Shown: piece after piece, positions 1 to 8,105 of the stretch
How positions within the stretch are numbered: the first letter of the stretch is position 1
How the letters are laid out: each line of letters opens with the position of its first letter
Source: CAVPHV01 sp963704825
GTDB lineage: Bacteria; Actinomycetota; Acidimicrobiia; Spongiisociales; UBA5794
Assembly: GCA_963704825.1 (NCBI GenBank)
Contig: CAVPHV010000017.1
Span: forward strand, 248,001-312,000
Reading direction: 5' to 3'
DNA length: 64,000 bases
Position numbers and translations under genes: made by a program
The notes under the pieces: generated by a model
Databases searched by the model: none
Told to the model about the DNA's origin: nothing
The model's input: only the letters and a program-made list of their open reading frames with translations

Positions 1-1351
1 AGTGCCGCAGCCATGGGGCCTGTTCGACGATCCGGTAACCGCGCAGCGATTCGGCTCTCGCGGCCACGGCGATGACGACTTCGCCGACGAAGTCGATGTG
101 ACTCTGGGTGTAGGTTCGCCGCGGGATGGCGAGGCGCACCAGTTCCATGGCCGCCGCCTCGTCGGGTTCGCCGGCCCGGGTCCGCCCAAACATGACGGTT
201 CCGATCTCGACGCCGCGTACTCCGCCCTCCCGGTACAACTCAACGGCGAGCGACTGCGCCGGATACTCGTGCGGCGGAATGTGGGGAAGGAATGCCTTGG
301 CGTCGAGGTAGACGGCGTGGCCGCCGGGAGGTCGCACGATGGGGACGCCCGCCCCGAGCACCTTCTCGGCGAGGTACTCAGTCGATCGGATCCGGTATCT
401 GAGGTAGTCCTCGTCGAGTACTTCCTCGAGACCTTGAGCGATCGCTTCGAGGTCGTAGCCGGCTAATCCGCCGTAGGTAGGGAACCCCTCGGTCAGGATG
501 AGCAGATTGCGACAGCCTGCGGCCACCTCGGGATCATTGAGCGCCACAAAACCACCGATGTTGGCCAGGCCGTCCTTCTTCGCCGACATCGTGCAGCCGT
601 CGGCAATGGAGAACATCTCGCGGGCGATCTCCTCGGGTGTCTTGTCCGCGTATCCCGGTTCGCGCAGTCTGATGAACCAGGCGTTCTCGGCGAAGCGGCA
701 GGCGTCGAGGAAGAGGGGGATCCCGTACTCGTCGCAGACGGCGCGCACCTCGCGCAGGTTCTGCATCGAAACCGGTTGGCCGCCACCTGAGTTGTTGGTG
801 ACGGTGACCATCACCATCGGAATCCGCTCGCGGCCGACGTCTTCGATGGTCGCCCGCAACGCGGCTACGTCCATGTTGCCCTTGAAGGGGAGCACGGTCG
901 CCGGGTCGGTCCCCCCCGGGATGACCAAGTCGCGGGCCTCCGCCCCCTGATACTCGACGTTGGCCCTGGTCGTGTCGAAGTGGGTGTTGTTGGGTACCAC
1001 GTCGCCGGCCTTGACGGTGACCGAGAACAGGATGCGCTCCGCGGCTCTGCCCTGATGGGTCGGGATGATCTCGTCGAAACCGGTGAGATTCTTCACCGCC
1101 TCCTCGAAGCGGTAGAACGAGCGACTGCCGGCGTACGACTCATCGCCGACCATCATCCCGGCCCACTGCTTGGCCGACATGGCCCCGGTACCCGAGTCGG
1201 TCAGCAGGTCGATGATGACTTCCTCGGCGTGGAGTCCGAACAGGTTGTAGCCGGCCCGTTGCAGGGCGGCTTCTCGTTGCTCCGGGGTTGGGAAGTCGAT
1301 GGCCTGCGTGCTGTGGATCTTGAATGGCTCGATGATCGTGCGGTACGGCAA
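1..1351 (-). CDS. tnaA: Tryptophanase-type beta-eliminating lyase (3' end cut by window)
   Basis: PLP-dependent beta-eliminating lyase that would split L-tryptophan into indole, pyruvate and ammonia; 450 codons are visible and the C-terminus lies outside the window. The protein follows the tryptophanase/tyrosine phenol-lyase family throughout: LLTDSGTGAMS near the start, PTHQGR, GGQPVSM, the lysine block SAKKDG, EGFPTYGGL and IPRRTYTQSH. Two positions argue for tryptophanase: HFDTT carries the Asp typical of tryptophanase where tyrosine phenol-lyase has Thr, and VEIGT lacks the Arg that tyrosine phenol-lyase uses to bind the phenol side. The start is a TTG at 1351 with AGGAAGGA about 8 bases upstream. 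No tnaC-like leader peptide or partner permease is visible. Substrate is inferred from residues only; a tyrosine phenol-lyase remains possible. Confidence 0.85.
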   Translation of the reverse strand, partial: MPYRTIIEPFKIHSTQAIDFPTPEQREAALQRAGYNLFGLHAEEVIIDLLTDSGTGAMSAKQWAGMMVGDESYAGSRSFYRFEEAVKNLTGFDEIIPTHQGRAAERILFSVTVKAGDVVPNNTHFDTTRANVEYQGAEARDLVIPGGTDPATVLPFKGNMDVAALRATIEDVGRERIPMVMVTVTNNSGGGQPVSMQNLREVRAVCDEYGIPLFLDACRFAENAWFIRLREPGYADKTPEEIAREMFSIADGCTMSAKKDGLANIGGFVALNDPEVAAGCRNLLILTEGFPTYGGLAGYDLEAIAQGLEEVLDEDYLRYRIRSTEYLAEKVLGAGVPIVRPPGGHAVYLDAKAFLPHIPPHEYPAQSLAVELYREGGVRGVEIGTVMFGRTRAGEPDEAAAMELVRLAIPRRTYTQSHIDFVGEVVIAVAARAESLRGYRIVEQAPWLRH

Positions 1352-1440
1352 TGGGGTCCGTCCTTCCTGCGTCCAGCAACGAGTCTGCCAGGTCCGGCGG
1401 TGTCATGAACAGGGCATCTGGACCCTGCTCGACTATCGAT

Positions 1441-1464
1441 GGGGCGGCCCCGAAGGGCCGCCCC
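1441..1464 (-). terminator. UUCG-loop hairpin terminator
   Basis: A perfect 10-bp GC stem (GGGGCGGCCC with its complement) closes a four-base loop that reads TTCG on the minus strand, the very stable cUUCGg type. It lies 27 bases after the stop of the EEP-fold phosphodiesterase gene and about 90 bases before the lyase start. No U-tract follows, which is common in GC-rich actinobacteria. Confidence 0.7.
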
Positions 1465-1491
1465 ATCAGATTGGACTGCAAGGTCGTGCCG

Positions 1492-2745
1492 TTACCGGCG
1501 GGGGAAGCCGCCCTTGGTGACGTCGATCCAGACCAGTCGATGGTCGGAGCTCACCGCGGGGAAGCCCGGTCCGGTGAGATAGAAGTACGGATCGTCGCTG
1601 GTGGGCCAGAAGATACCGGCATCAACCAGCTTCAGCGATCGGCTTGGCAGCACGTAGTCTGCTCGCAGGTTGCCGGGTCCACCGAACGCAGCCTCGGAGA
1701 AGTCCGCCGTGTCGAAGGCGGGATCACCGAGGTGGGTGTCGTTGGGTGGGCCCTGGCCCACCATCTCGACGCCGCCGGCGCTTGCCGGCGTGATCTTGGT
1801 GTTGACCTTCGGGCTGTCGAGCAATTGCTGGGGAGCTCCGGGGATCGAGTCGCCGTCAAAGGGATCGGCGTTCTGGTCTCCTGCGATCACGAACAAGGCA
1901 CCGGGCCACAGGCCGCCACGACGACCGTTGTCGTCGTAGATGTAGCGGCTGTGCTTGCCACCACGGATGTAATCGGCCCAGAATCTGATCTCGTCGAAGT
2001 TGCGGGTTCCGTTGCGATCCTCGGGCCCGTCGAACACCGGCGGGGTCGGATGGCTGGTGAGGAAGTGGACGGTCTTCTGACCGATCCGAACTGGGATGTC
2101 CCAGTGGCTCTTCGAGGAGAGTCGGAAGATCTCGAGGTCACCTTCGTCGTAGTAGGACGCCCCGGTGTCGGGAACAACCGGCAGCATGGCGCCGGGCATG
2201 TCCTTCCACAGGAAGTCCTGGAACGTGCGAACCGAACTCTCCCTGATGTCGTACCTGGAGAACACGGCCATGCCGTATTGGCCGGGGAACTCGCCAAAGC
2301 CGAAGGCGTCACCCGGTCCGCCGATGACGCCATCCTTGTCGAGATCCCGGCCGGATTGGATCCCGGTATTTGATTCGGCGGCAAAAGTATGCGGGTAGTG
2401 GATTGGCCTGGCACCATTCTGGGACACGCTCAGGTAGTTCTCCTGGAATAGTGCCATGGCCCTACCGGCCGAGTCGTAGTCGAACTCGTTGACGAGGAGA
2501 ACGTCGGGGCGGGTCCGCTGGATGATCTCAGCCACCGCTCGGGCTTGCTGATCGTCCGGCGTAGAGAGGTCCTCGATCAAGTCGCCCAAGTTGCTGCGAT
2601 TGAGCGAGGCGTTGAAGGTGGCGAACCGGGCGGCGCGTTCTTCGTGGCCCCGCTTCGCTTGGGCGGGCATGACAACGGACACCACCATCAGTGCGGCCAC
2701 GAGTGCCATCAAGGTCATCCGTCCAAAGTGACGTCGCCGGTGCAT
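1492..2745 (-). CDS. Secreted endonuclease/exonuclease/phosphatase-fold protein
   Basis: A 417-residue exported hydrolase of the EEP superfamily (DNase I / sphingomyelinase fold), which cleaves phosphodiester or phosphomonoester bonds with a divalent metal. Residues 1-30 form a signal peptide ending in VMPAQA-KR. EEP landmarks follow in order: ATFNASLNR near residue 42 (metal-binding Asn region), DVLLVNEFD (catalytic Glu), FLTSHPTPP, the AGDQNADP motif (Asp and Asn) and a terminal SSDHRLVW with the catalytic Asp-His. The ribosome binding site AGGGGGAG sits just upstream of the ATG. It is divergent from glgB. DNA, RNA, a lipid head group or a sugar phosphate could be the substrate; the sequence does not tell. 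Confidence 0.85.
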   Translation of the reverse strand: MHRRRHFGRMTLMALVAALMVVSVVMPAQAKRGHEERAARFATFNASLNRSNLGDLIEDLSTPDDQQARAVAEIIQRTRPDVLLVNEFDYDSAGRAMALFQENYLSVSQNGARPIHYPHTFAAESNTGIQSGRDLDKDGVIGGPGDAFGFGEFPGQYGMAVFSRYDIRESSVRTFQDFLWKDMPGAMLPVVPDTGASYYDEGDLEIFRLSSKSHWDIPVRIGQKTVHFLTSHPTPPVFDGPEDRNGTRNFDEIRFWADYIRGGKHSRYIYDDNGRRGGLWPGALFVIAGDQNADPFDGDSIPGAPQQLLDSPKVNTKITPASAGGVEMVGQGPPNDTHLGDPAFDTADFSEAAFGGPGNLRADYVLPSRSLKLVDAGIFWPTSDDPYFYLTGPGFPAVSSDHRLVWIDVTKGGFPRR

Positions 2746-2893
2746 GAGCTCCCCCTTCAGGTGCTTGCCGATCTACCCATACTCTCGCGCATGCGGGTGC
2801 CCTGTGGGGGACCAAAATTCGCGATCGGCAGTTCGCTCGCCGCCGCACGTACCGCGCCCGGTATCCTTGGGGTATCGCCATCCCCGGAGCTTC

Positions 2894-4762
2894 ATGTCTG
2901 AGTTTCTCACCGACCAGGACGTCTACCTCTTCAACGAGGGCACCAACTACCGCATGTGGGAGCATCTCGGCTCGCACCTCGTCGGTGAGGGCGCCCACTT
3001 TGCGGTGTGGGCGCCAAACGCGAGTCGCGCCTCGGTGATCGGCGACTTCAACGGGTGGGATCCCTCCCGTGGTGACCTCTTTCCGAGCGAGTCGGGCATC
3101 TGGCGAGGTCACCTTCCCGAGGCGCACAAGGGCAACACCTACAAGTACCGCTTGGAGGGCCCAAACGGCGGCGTGATGGAAAAGGCGGATCCCTACGCCT
3201 TCACAGCTGAGGTGCCGCCGAAGACCGCATCCGTGGTGTGGGATCTCGACTACCAGTGGGGCGACGCGGACTGGATGGCGAGCCGTCACGAACGTAATGG
3301 CCATGACTCCCCAATATCGATCTACGAGTTCCATCTTGGGTCGTGGCGCAAGAAGAGCCGAGCGGAGTCGTATTCGTATCGTGAGTTGGCGCCGCTGCTG
3401 GCCGACTACATGAACGAGATGGGTTTCACCCATGTCGAGATGTTGCCCGTCACCGAACATCCCTTCTACCCGTCCTGGGGTTATCAGACGACCGGCTACT
3501 TCGCTCCTACCAGCCGCTTCGGTACCCCCCAGGACTTCATGAACTTCGTTGACACCCTGCACCAGGCCGGCATCGGAATCCTGCTCGACTGGGTGCCATC
3601 CCACTTCGCCACCGACCCCCACGGGTTGGGCAGTTTTGACGGGACCGCGCTCTACGAGCATGCCGATCCCCGGCTTGGCTGGCACCCCGACTGGAACAGC
3701 GCCATCTTCAACTACGGCCGCAACGAGGTCCGCAGCTTCCTGCTTTCGAGTGCGAACTTCTGGATGGACATCTACCACATCGACGGGCTCAGGGTCGATG
3801 CGGTCGCTTCGATGCTGTACCTGGACTACTCGCGCAAGGAGGGCGAGTGGATCCCCAATGTCCATGGTGGCAACGAGAATCTCGACGCGATCTCGCTCCT
3901 GCGCCAGCTCAACATCGATGTCTATGGCGCCCACTCTGGGGTCCTGACCGTGGCCGAAGAGTCGACGGCATGGCCCGGGGTTTCGAAGCCGGTCGAAGCC
4001 GGTGGTCTCGGTTTCGGCTTCAAGTGGGACATGGGGTGGATGCACGACACCCTCGCCTATTTCCAGCGTGAGCCGGTCCACCGCGCCTACCACCAGGACG
4101 ACCTCACCTTCCGCGGCCTATACCAGTACGACGAGAACTTCATCCTGTCACTGAGCCACGACGAGGTGGTTCACGGCAAGGGCTCGCTGATCAACAAGAT
4201 GCCTGGAGATGAGTGGCAGCAGTACGCCAACCTGCGGGCTCTCTACGGCTATATGTACTCGCTGCCCGGCAAGAAACTGCTCTTCATGGGCGGCGAGTTG
4301 GGGCAGCGTTCTGAATGGAGCGTCGACCGCGGTCTCGACTGGCACGTTGTCGACTACGACCACCATGCCGGCGTGCAGCGCTGGGTCGCAGACCTCAATC
4401 GGGTGTATCAAGAGTCGGACGCGTTGTGGGCAGAGGACTACAACCCCGAGGGCATGGAGTGGATCGACGCTTCGGATGCAGCCGCCAGCGTTCTCTCCTA
4501 CGCCCGCTTGGCGGGAGATCACAAGATGATCGTCGTCGGCAACTTCACGCCGCTGTTGCGTGAGGGGTATCGGGTCGGCGTCGACCTGCCGGGGACCTGG
4601 GAGGTCGTTCTCAATTCAGACAACGTCGAGTACTGGGGATCCGGCGCAGGGACGACGGGTACGGTTCCGGTCGACGACGTTCCGATGCACGGCAGGGATC
4701 GTTCGCTGCTGCTCGATCTGCCGCCGCTTGGCGTGCTCTACCTGCGCCGGGTCAACTCGTAG
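2894..4762 (+). CDS. glgB: 1,4-alpha-glucan branching enzyme
   Basis: A 622-residue GlgB that makes alpha-1,6 branches in glycogen by transferring cut alpha-1,4 chains. An N-terminal CBM48 module (about residues 20-115, with GDFNGWDP) precedes a GH13 barrel. The catalytic set is intact: Asp302 in RVDAVASM, Glu355 in VAEEST and Asp423 in SHDEVVHGK. The length fits the shorter bacterial form that lacks the extra N-terminal domain. The ATG at 2894 is preferred over an in-frame ATG at 2744 because the upstream extension does not look like GlgB, overlaps the divergent gene's start, and GGAG precedes 2894. No glgA, glgC or glgX is nearby. Its 3' end overlaps the convergent methyltransferase gene by 11 bases. 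Confidence 0.96.
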   Translation: MSEFLTDQDVYLFNEGTNYRMWEHLGSHLVGEGAHFAVWAPNASRASVIGDFNGWDPSRGDLFPSESGIWRGHLPEAHKGNTYKYRLEGPNGGVMEKADPYAFTAEVPPKTASVVWDLDYQWGDADWMASRHERNGHDSPISIYEFHLGSWRKKSRAESYSYRELAPLLADYMNEMGFTHVEMLPVTEHPFYPSWGYQTTGYFAPTSRFGTPQDFMNFVDTLHQAGIGILLDWVPSHFATDPHGLGSFDGTALYEHADPRLGWHPDWNSAIFNYGRNEVRSFLLSSANFWMDIYHIDGLRVDAVASMLYLDYSRKEGEWIPNVHGGNENLDAISLLRQLNIDVYGAHSGVLTVAEESTAWPGVSKPVEAGGLGFGFKWDMGWMHDTLAYFQREPVHRAYHQDDLTFRGLYQYDENFILSLSHDEVVHGKGSLINKMPGDEWQQYANLRALYGYMYSLPGKKLLFMGGELGQRSEWSVDRGLDWHVVDYDHHAGVQRWVADLNRVYQESDALWAEDYNPEGMEWIDASDAAASVLSYARLAGDHKMIVVGNFTPLLREGYRVGVDLPGTWEVVLNSDNVEYWGSGAGTTGTVPVDDVPMHGRDRSLLLDLPPLGVLYLRRVNS

Positions 4763-5558
4763 ACGCTCCTGTGGCGACGATGAACAATCGAGGAAACGGA
4801 AAGAGCGTCACTCCACTCGGCCGAGTCGGGTAGGCAGTTCGCAGCTTCTCGCGATAGACGTCGAGGAAGCGCGCCAGGTCGGCCTGGTCGAGTCCTTCGA
4901 GGATCGGCCGCAACGCAGTGCTGCTGACCCACTCGAGCACGGGGTCTACCCCGCTGAGGACCTGGAGATAGTGGGTTTCCCAGATGTCGACGTCGCCGCA
5001 ATACGGTGCCAGGAGCTCGTGGTAGACGGCCGGCGCGGACACCGGCTGCGTGCCCATCCGTCTCCTCAGATCGGTGCCGCCGAGCGGCGTCGCTCCCGGT
5101 CCGCCGGTGGCAAGGACCTCACGCATCAAGTGGTGTGACGGCCCGTGCCAACTGAGTGGCATCTGGATGGCAAGGACTCCGCCGGGGGCGAGAAACCCGG
5201 CAAGGCGCCGGATCAGGTCGTTGTGGTCGGGGACCCAGTGGAGCATCGCGTTGGAGTAGATGAGGTCGACGGGTGCGGGTGGCTCCCAGCCCCGCACGTC
5301 GATCTGCTCCCAGCCGATCCGGGACTCCTCGGCGGCGGCGACCTCGAGCATCTCAGCCGACAGGTCGGTACCGGTCACGGCGGCGCCCGGCCAGCGGGTC
5401 GCGATGATCCGGGTGATTTTCCCGGTGCCGCACCCTAGGTCGTAGATGTGACGCGGAGCGTCGAGGGAGACCCGGGAGAGAAGGTCGAGCGCCGGGCGTA
5501 GCCGGGCGTCGGCGAATCGAGAGTATTGGGCAGGATCCCACGTGACTGCAGCGCCCAT
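4752..5558 (-). CDS. tam: Trans-aconitate 2-methyltransferase
   Basis: A 268-residue class I SAM-dependent methyltransferase. It resembles Tam end to end: TWDPAQYSRFADARLRP at the N-terminus, the SAM-binding DLGCGTGK, acidic TGTD after strand 2, NAMLHWVPDH, the proline-rich IQMPLSWH and the C-terminal FPFPRLFIVA. Tam methylates trans-aconitate, a spontaneous inhibitor by-product of the citrate cycle enzyme aconitase, and so relieves that inhibition in the cytoplasm. The ATG at 5558 gives a start equal to the family start; the ribosome binding site is weak. It is convergent with glgB and the two stops overlap by 11 bases, so the genes may interfere at the 3' end. Confidence 0.9.
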   Translation of the reverse strand: MGAAVTWDPAQYSRFADARLRPALDLLSRVSLDAPRHIYDLGCGTGKITRIIATRWPGAAVTGTDLSAEMLEVAAAEESRIGWEQIDVRGWEPPAPVDLIYSNAMLHWVPDHNDLIRRLAGFLAPGGVLAIQMPLSWHGPSHHLMREVLATGGPGATPLGGTDLRRRMGTQPVSAPAVYHELLAPYCGDVDIWETHYLQVLSGVDPVLEWVSSTALRPILEGLDQADLARFLDVYREKLRTAYPTRPSGVTLFPFPRLFIVATGASTS

Positions 5559-5593
5559 CGGGCCATTCTTGCCGAACAATCCGTATGTTGTGG

Positions 5594-6310
5594 CTACGTG
5601 TTGTTGAGGAGCTCGATGTCGTGAGATCCGCAGGTGCGACATCGCAAGGTGGGGCGGCCTGTCGGTGAGTCGGGGATCGGGGTCCCGCCTTGGCCTCTCG
5701 AGGCGGGCGACGGCCTGGGCTTGAGGTGCACGACCCGCTTGGTCAGGTCGGCGCCGCAGGTGACGCAAAACGAGGCGTCGGCATGGTGACTGGTCCCGCA
5801 GTTGGGGCAGTCCTTCCACGAGCCGCGGTCGGCGACGACCTCTTCAACATATTCCTCTTCCGGCTCGAGTTCCTCCTCGTCGCCTTCCATGATCACGACG
5901 TAGTGGTCTTCGCCGGCGGCAGAGAATGGCGGGATGAAGTCTTCTTTTGGCATCAGCATGCGGGCGGCCGAGGTGTGAGGGATGACGTCGCCGGTGCTGT
6001 CGATGGTGTAGAGCGCCACCGCGTGGTTTTCGCCGAAGGCCTGTGCCGAGTCCGAGTAACCGCTGACGGAAAACAGGACCGGGGAGAAGTCGGTGTCGGC
6101 GACGTACTTCAAAAGCGCCAGGATGGCGGCCTGGCCGACCTTGAGCCGGTCGTAGCGGATGCGCGAGAAGAGACCGCCACCTTCCATCTCGATGACGCCG
6201 TCCACCGGCTCATCGACGCGTTCGGGCACCGCTCCAGCGTGGATCAACCACGTCTGGGCGGCGTGATACGCCTCGGCGAGACTCAGTGTTGGGTCCATGT
6301 AGCCGACCAT
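5594..6310 (-). CDS. Degenerate Mrr-like domain protein with zinc ribbons
   Basis: A 238-residue protein I do not recognise as a named family. Residues 10-115 resemble the Mrr-type restriction endonuclease fold: a VDGVI strand, an RIRYDRLKVGQ segment where Mrr has Q-x-K followed by a VG turn, then VLFSVSGYS and an ALYTID strand like the Mrr TSGFS...LID core. The usual (Q/E)-x-K catalytic pair reads R-I-R, so nuclease activity is doubtful. A very acidic stretch (EGDEEELEPEEE) follows, then a four-Cys zinc ribbon (CPNCG ... CVTCG) and a final CRTCG half-ribbon. It could be a DNA-binding or targeting protein. The ATG at 6310 is chosen; a GTG 12 bases upstream is closer to AAGGGAG. The fold call is by eye. 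Confidence 0.6.
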   Translation of the reverse strand: MVGYMDPTLSLAEAYHAAQTWLIHAGAVPERVDEPVDGVIEMEGGGLFSRIRYDRLKVGQAAILALLKYVADTDFSPVLFSVSGYSDSAQAFGENHAVALYTIDSTGDVIPHTSAARMLMPKEDFIPPFSAAGEDHYVVIMEGDEEELEPEEEYVEEVVADRGSWKDCPNCGTSHHADASFCVTCGADLTKRVVHLKPRPSPASRGQGGTPIPDSPTGRPTLRCRTCGSHDIELLNNT

Positions 6311-6449
6311 GGGCGACACGGCTCCCTTCTCATCCGCAGAATCATCGTGCTGGGTTGCACGATAGGAACATCGGCGGCGCCTTGGTGACGCTTCAGCATT
6401 CTGTGCGCGGCGACGGCTTCGGGGCGGCTGGGGTCGTCTGGCATCGGAA

Positions 6450-7355
6450 TCAACGTAATTGGTGGGGGATCGAGTGATTCCAGTCGGCCAGTAGCGTGCG
6501 CAGCGACGCCACAAACGCCAGCGGTTGGTCGAGAATCAGGTGGTGATGCGCTTCCGGAATCGATACCACCGGGGCGGATCGGCCGAGCAATCCGTACATG
6601 TAGTCGGCGGTGTCGGGCGGAACCACGACGGAGTGCTCGCCGCGCAGCAGGGCGACTCGGCACCGCACCGAAGCGAGTTGTTCGCGCAGCGCAACCAGCG
6701 TGTGGGCGAACAGGTGAGGGTCGAACTTCCAGGTCCAGCCGTCCTGGGTTTCGCGCAGGCTGTGGCGAGCGATGTGGTCGATGATGAAGTCGTGTTCCGA
6801 TGGCTGTGGTGGGATCAGCCGGAAATGACCGATGGCGTCATCGAGTGTCGGGTAGACGCCGGGCGATCTGAACGCTCGGCCGCTGGCGCCTTCCTCGGAC
6901 TCGGGGTCGGGACGTCGCACCGGAGAATCGACGATCACGGCGCCTGCCAGCTGATCGCCATGGGTCGACGCGGTTTGGATGGTCACCATTCCGCCCAGGG
7001 AGTGGCCGACAACCACCGGCGGGCCGGGGAACTCGGCGTCGGCCGCGACGGCGAGGACCTCGCGAGCCCACTGTTCGTGGGAGTACTCGGGTCGCTTGCC
7101 GCTGTCACCGTGACCGGAGAGGTCGAGGGCGACCACGTGCCAGTCGGTCGCAAACCACGGTGCCAGGAAGCTCCACCAGTGGGCGTGGGCGGCGCCGCCG
7201 TGGACCAGGACGAGACCCGGACAGCCGCGACAGCCCCAATCGAGGTAGTGAATGGGGGTCTCGTCCACGGTCACAAATCGTTCCGTGACGGGAACGGACA
7301 GGGCGTCCGTGAACCATGGTGGCGGCGTGGAGGTCACACCCGGGAGACTACCCAC
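6450..7355 (-). CDS. Alpha/beta hydrolase
   Basis: A 301-residue cytoplasmic alpha/beta-fold hydrolase. It shows the oxyanion-hole LVHGGAAH, the DLSGHGDS loop, the nucleophile elbow VVGHSLGG, a likely acid residue in LLRGEHS/VVPPD and the final His region EAHHHLILDQP, so Ser-acid-His catalysis should work. The substrate is unknown; an ester, lactone or C-C bond are all possible. The GTG at 7355 lies only 6 bases after the rhodanese stop, so both genes are probably on one mRNA led by the CstR-like repressor. A second GTG 18 bases downstream is another possible start. Confidence 0.85.
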   Translation of the reverse strand: MGSLPGVTSTPPPWFTDALSVPVTERFVTVDETPIHYLDWGCRGCPGLVLVHGGAAHAHWWSFLAPWFATDWHVVALDLSGHGDSGKRPEYSHEQWAREVLAVAADAEFPGPPVVVGHSLGGMVTIQTASTHGDQLAGAVIVDSPVRRPDPESEEGASGRAFRSPGVYPTLDDAIGHFRLIPPQPSEHDFIIDHIARHSLRETQDGWTWKFDPHLFAHTLVALREQLASVRCRVALLRGEHSVVVPPDTADYMYGLLGRSAPVVSIPEAHHHLILDQPLAFVASLRTLLADWNHSIPHQLR

Positions 7356-7361
7356 CTTGGA

Positions 7362-7772
7362 CTACTGCTCGACGGGGAACCCTGCCTCGTTCCATGCCAC
7401 GATGCCGCCGTCGAGGTTGTAGACCTGCTCGAAACCGAGATCACGCATCGTCTCGATGGCCTGCCCCGATCGGTTGCCGGAGCGGCAGTACACGAAGTAG
7501 GGGAGGGTCTTGTCGAGAGCGTCAAGGCGGTCGGCAAAGTCGGGGGCGTAGAAATCGAGATTGCTGGCGCCTGCGATTCTGACCTCGTTGAACTCCTCGA
7601 GGGTGCGCACGTCGAGCGTGACCAGCCCGGTGGGGGGTTCGGCGAGGATCTCGGCCGCTTCGGTCGCAGGGACCGTTTCGATCACGGCGGTGTCGGATCC
7701 GCCGCAGGCGGCCAACAGGAGTGTGCTTGCCGCCAGGATGGCGGCGATGGTCGTGCGGGTCGTGCGGGTCAT
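7362..7772 (-). CDS. Lipoprotein rhodanese (sulfurtransferase)
   Basis: A 136-residue single-domain rhodanese exported and lipid-anchored outside the membrane. The signal peptide ends in the lipobox LAAC with Cys23. The rhodanese domain spans about residues 30-135, with DVRTLEEF, the active-site loop YCRSGNRS (Cys96, which would carry the persulfide) and GGIVAWNEAG at the end. GGAGGA lies 8 bases before the ATG. It sits directly downstream of a CsoR/CstR-type repressor that has a perfect operator, and a cysteine-desulfurase-like gene is just upstream. In known cst operons CstR controls rhodanese-type enzymes that detoxify sulfane sulfur, so I infer the same job here, at the cell surface. Confidence 0.9.
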   Translation of the reverse strand: MTRTTRTTIAAILAASTLLLAACGGSDTAVIETVPATEAAEILAEPPTGLVTLDVRTLEEFNEVRIAGASNLDFYAPDFADRLDALDKTLPYFVYCRSGNRSGQAIETMRDLGFEQVYNLDGGIVAWNEAGFPVEQ

Positions 7773-7807
7773 GGGTCTTCGTCCTCCGTGGAAGTCTGTC
7801 AATGCGA

Positions 7808-8077
7808 TCAGCTGAGTTGCAGGAACATGCGTTCGAGCTTGTCCGCCGAGTATCCCTGTGCTTCGGCCTTGGCCGGGTCGAGGGCACATTGGGTGAGCGT
7901 GGTGGCGAAGTACTTGAAGCCGGCTTGCTCGAGCGCCTTGATCGCAGCCGCAAACTGGGTGACTACGTCGGTGCACTCGCGCCCCTCGCGAATCATCCCT
8001 TGAATGCCACGAACCTGGCCTTCTACCCGCCGCAGACGGGCGACGAGCTGATCGGTCTGCGCTTCGGTCAATTCCAT
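7808..8077 (-). CDS. CsoR-family repressor, CstR-like persulfide sensor
   Basis: An 89-residue all-helical DUF156 repressor. The family signature RLRRVEGQVRGI is at residues 14-25. The two conserved cysteines are Cys35 (GRECTDV) and Cys64 (LTQCA). Copper-type CsoR needs a His four residues before the second Cys; here that position is Thr60. A Cys/Cys pair without the His is the mark of CstR-type sensors, which form disulfide or tetrasulfide links with persulfides. The next gene is a rhodanese, which supports sulfane-sulfur sensing over Cu(I) or formaldehyde sensing. The perfect inverted repeat at 8090-8105 sits 13 bases before the start and probably serves for autorepression. Confidence 0.85.
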   Translation of the reverse strand: MELTEAQTDQLVARLRRVEGQVRGIQGMIREGRECTDVVTQFAAAIKALEQAGFKYFATTLTQCALDPAKAEAQGYSADKLERMFLQLS

Positions 8078-8089
8078 AACCCGGGGAGT

Positions 8090-8105
8090 ATACCCCAGGG
8101 GGTAT
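8090..8105. promoter_or_regulatory. CsoR/CstR operator
   Basis: ATACCCC-AG-GGGGTAT is a perfect inverted repeat with 7-base arms and a 2-base centre, matching the C-tract/G-tract operators of the CsoR/CstR family. Its right edge touches the stop codon of the desulfurase-like gene and it lies 13 bases before the repressor start, so binding would block the repressor-rhodanese-hydrolase transcript. Confidence 0.8.

Noticed and set aside
2746..2893. A promoter with TATCCT near 2860 for glgB
   Set aside because: No matching -35 at 16-18 bases upstream, so it was not listed as a feature. The gap probably holds divergent promoters that I cannot resolve.
2528..4093. A 521-codon open frame on the minus strand opposite glgB
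   Set aside because: It is antisense to glgB, whose catalytic residues are intact. Long antisense frames are expected at this GC content and the translation shows no known fold.
6283..6444. A 53-codon frame (MPDDPSRPEA...) between the zinc-ribbon protein and the hydrolase
   Set aside because: No ribosome binding site, it overlaps the next gene's start, and no family is recognisable. It remains a weak possibility.
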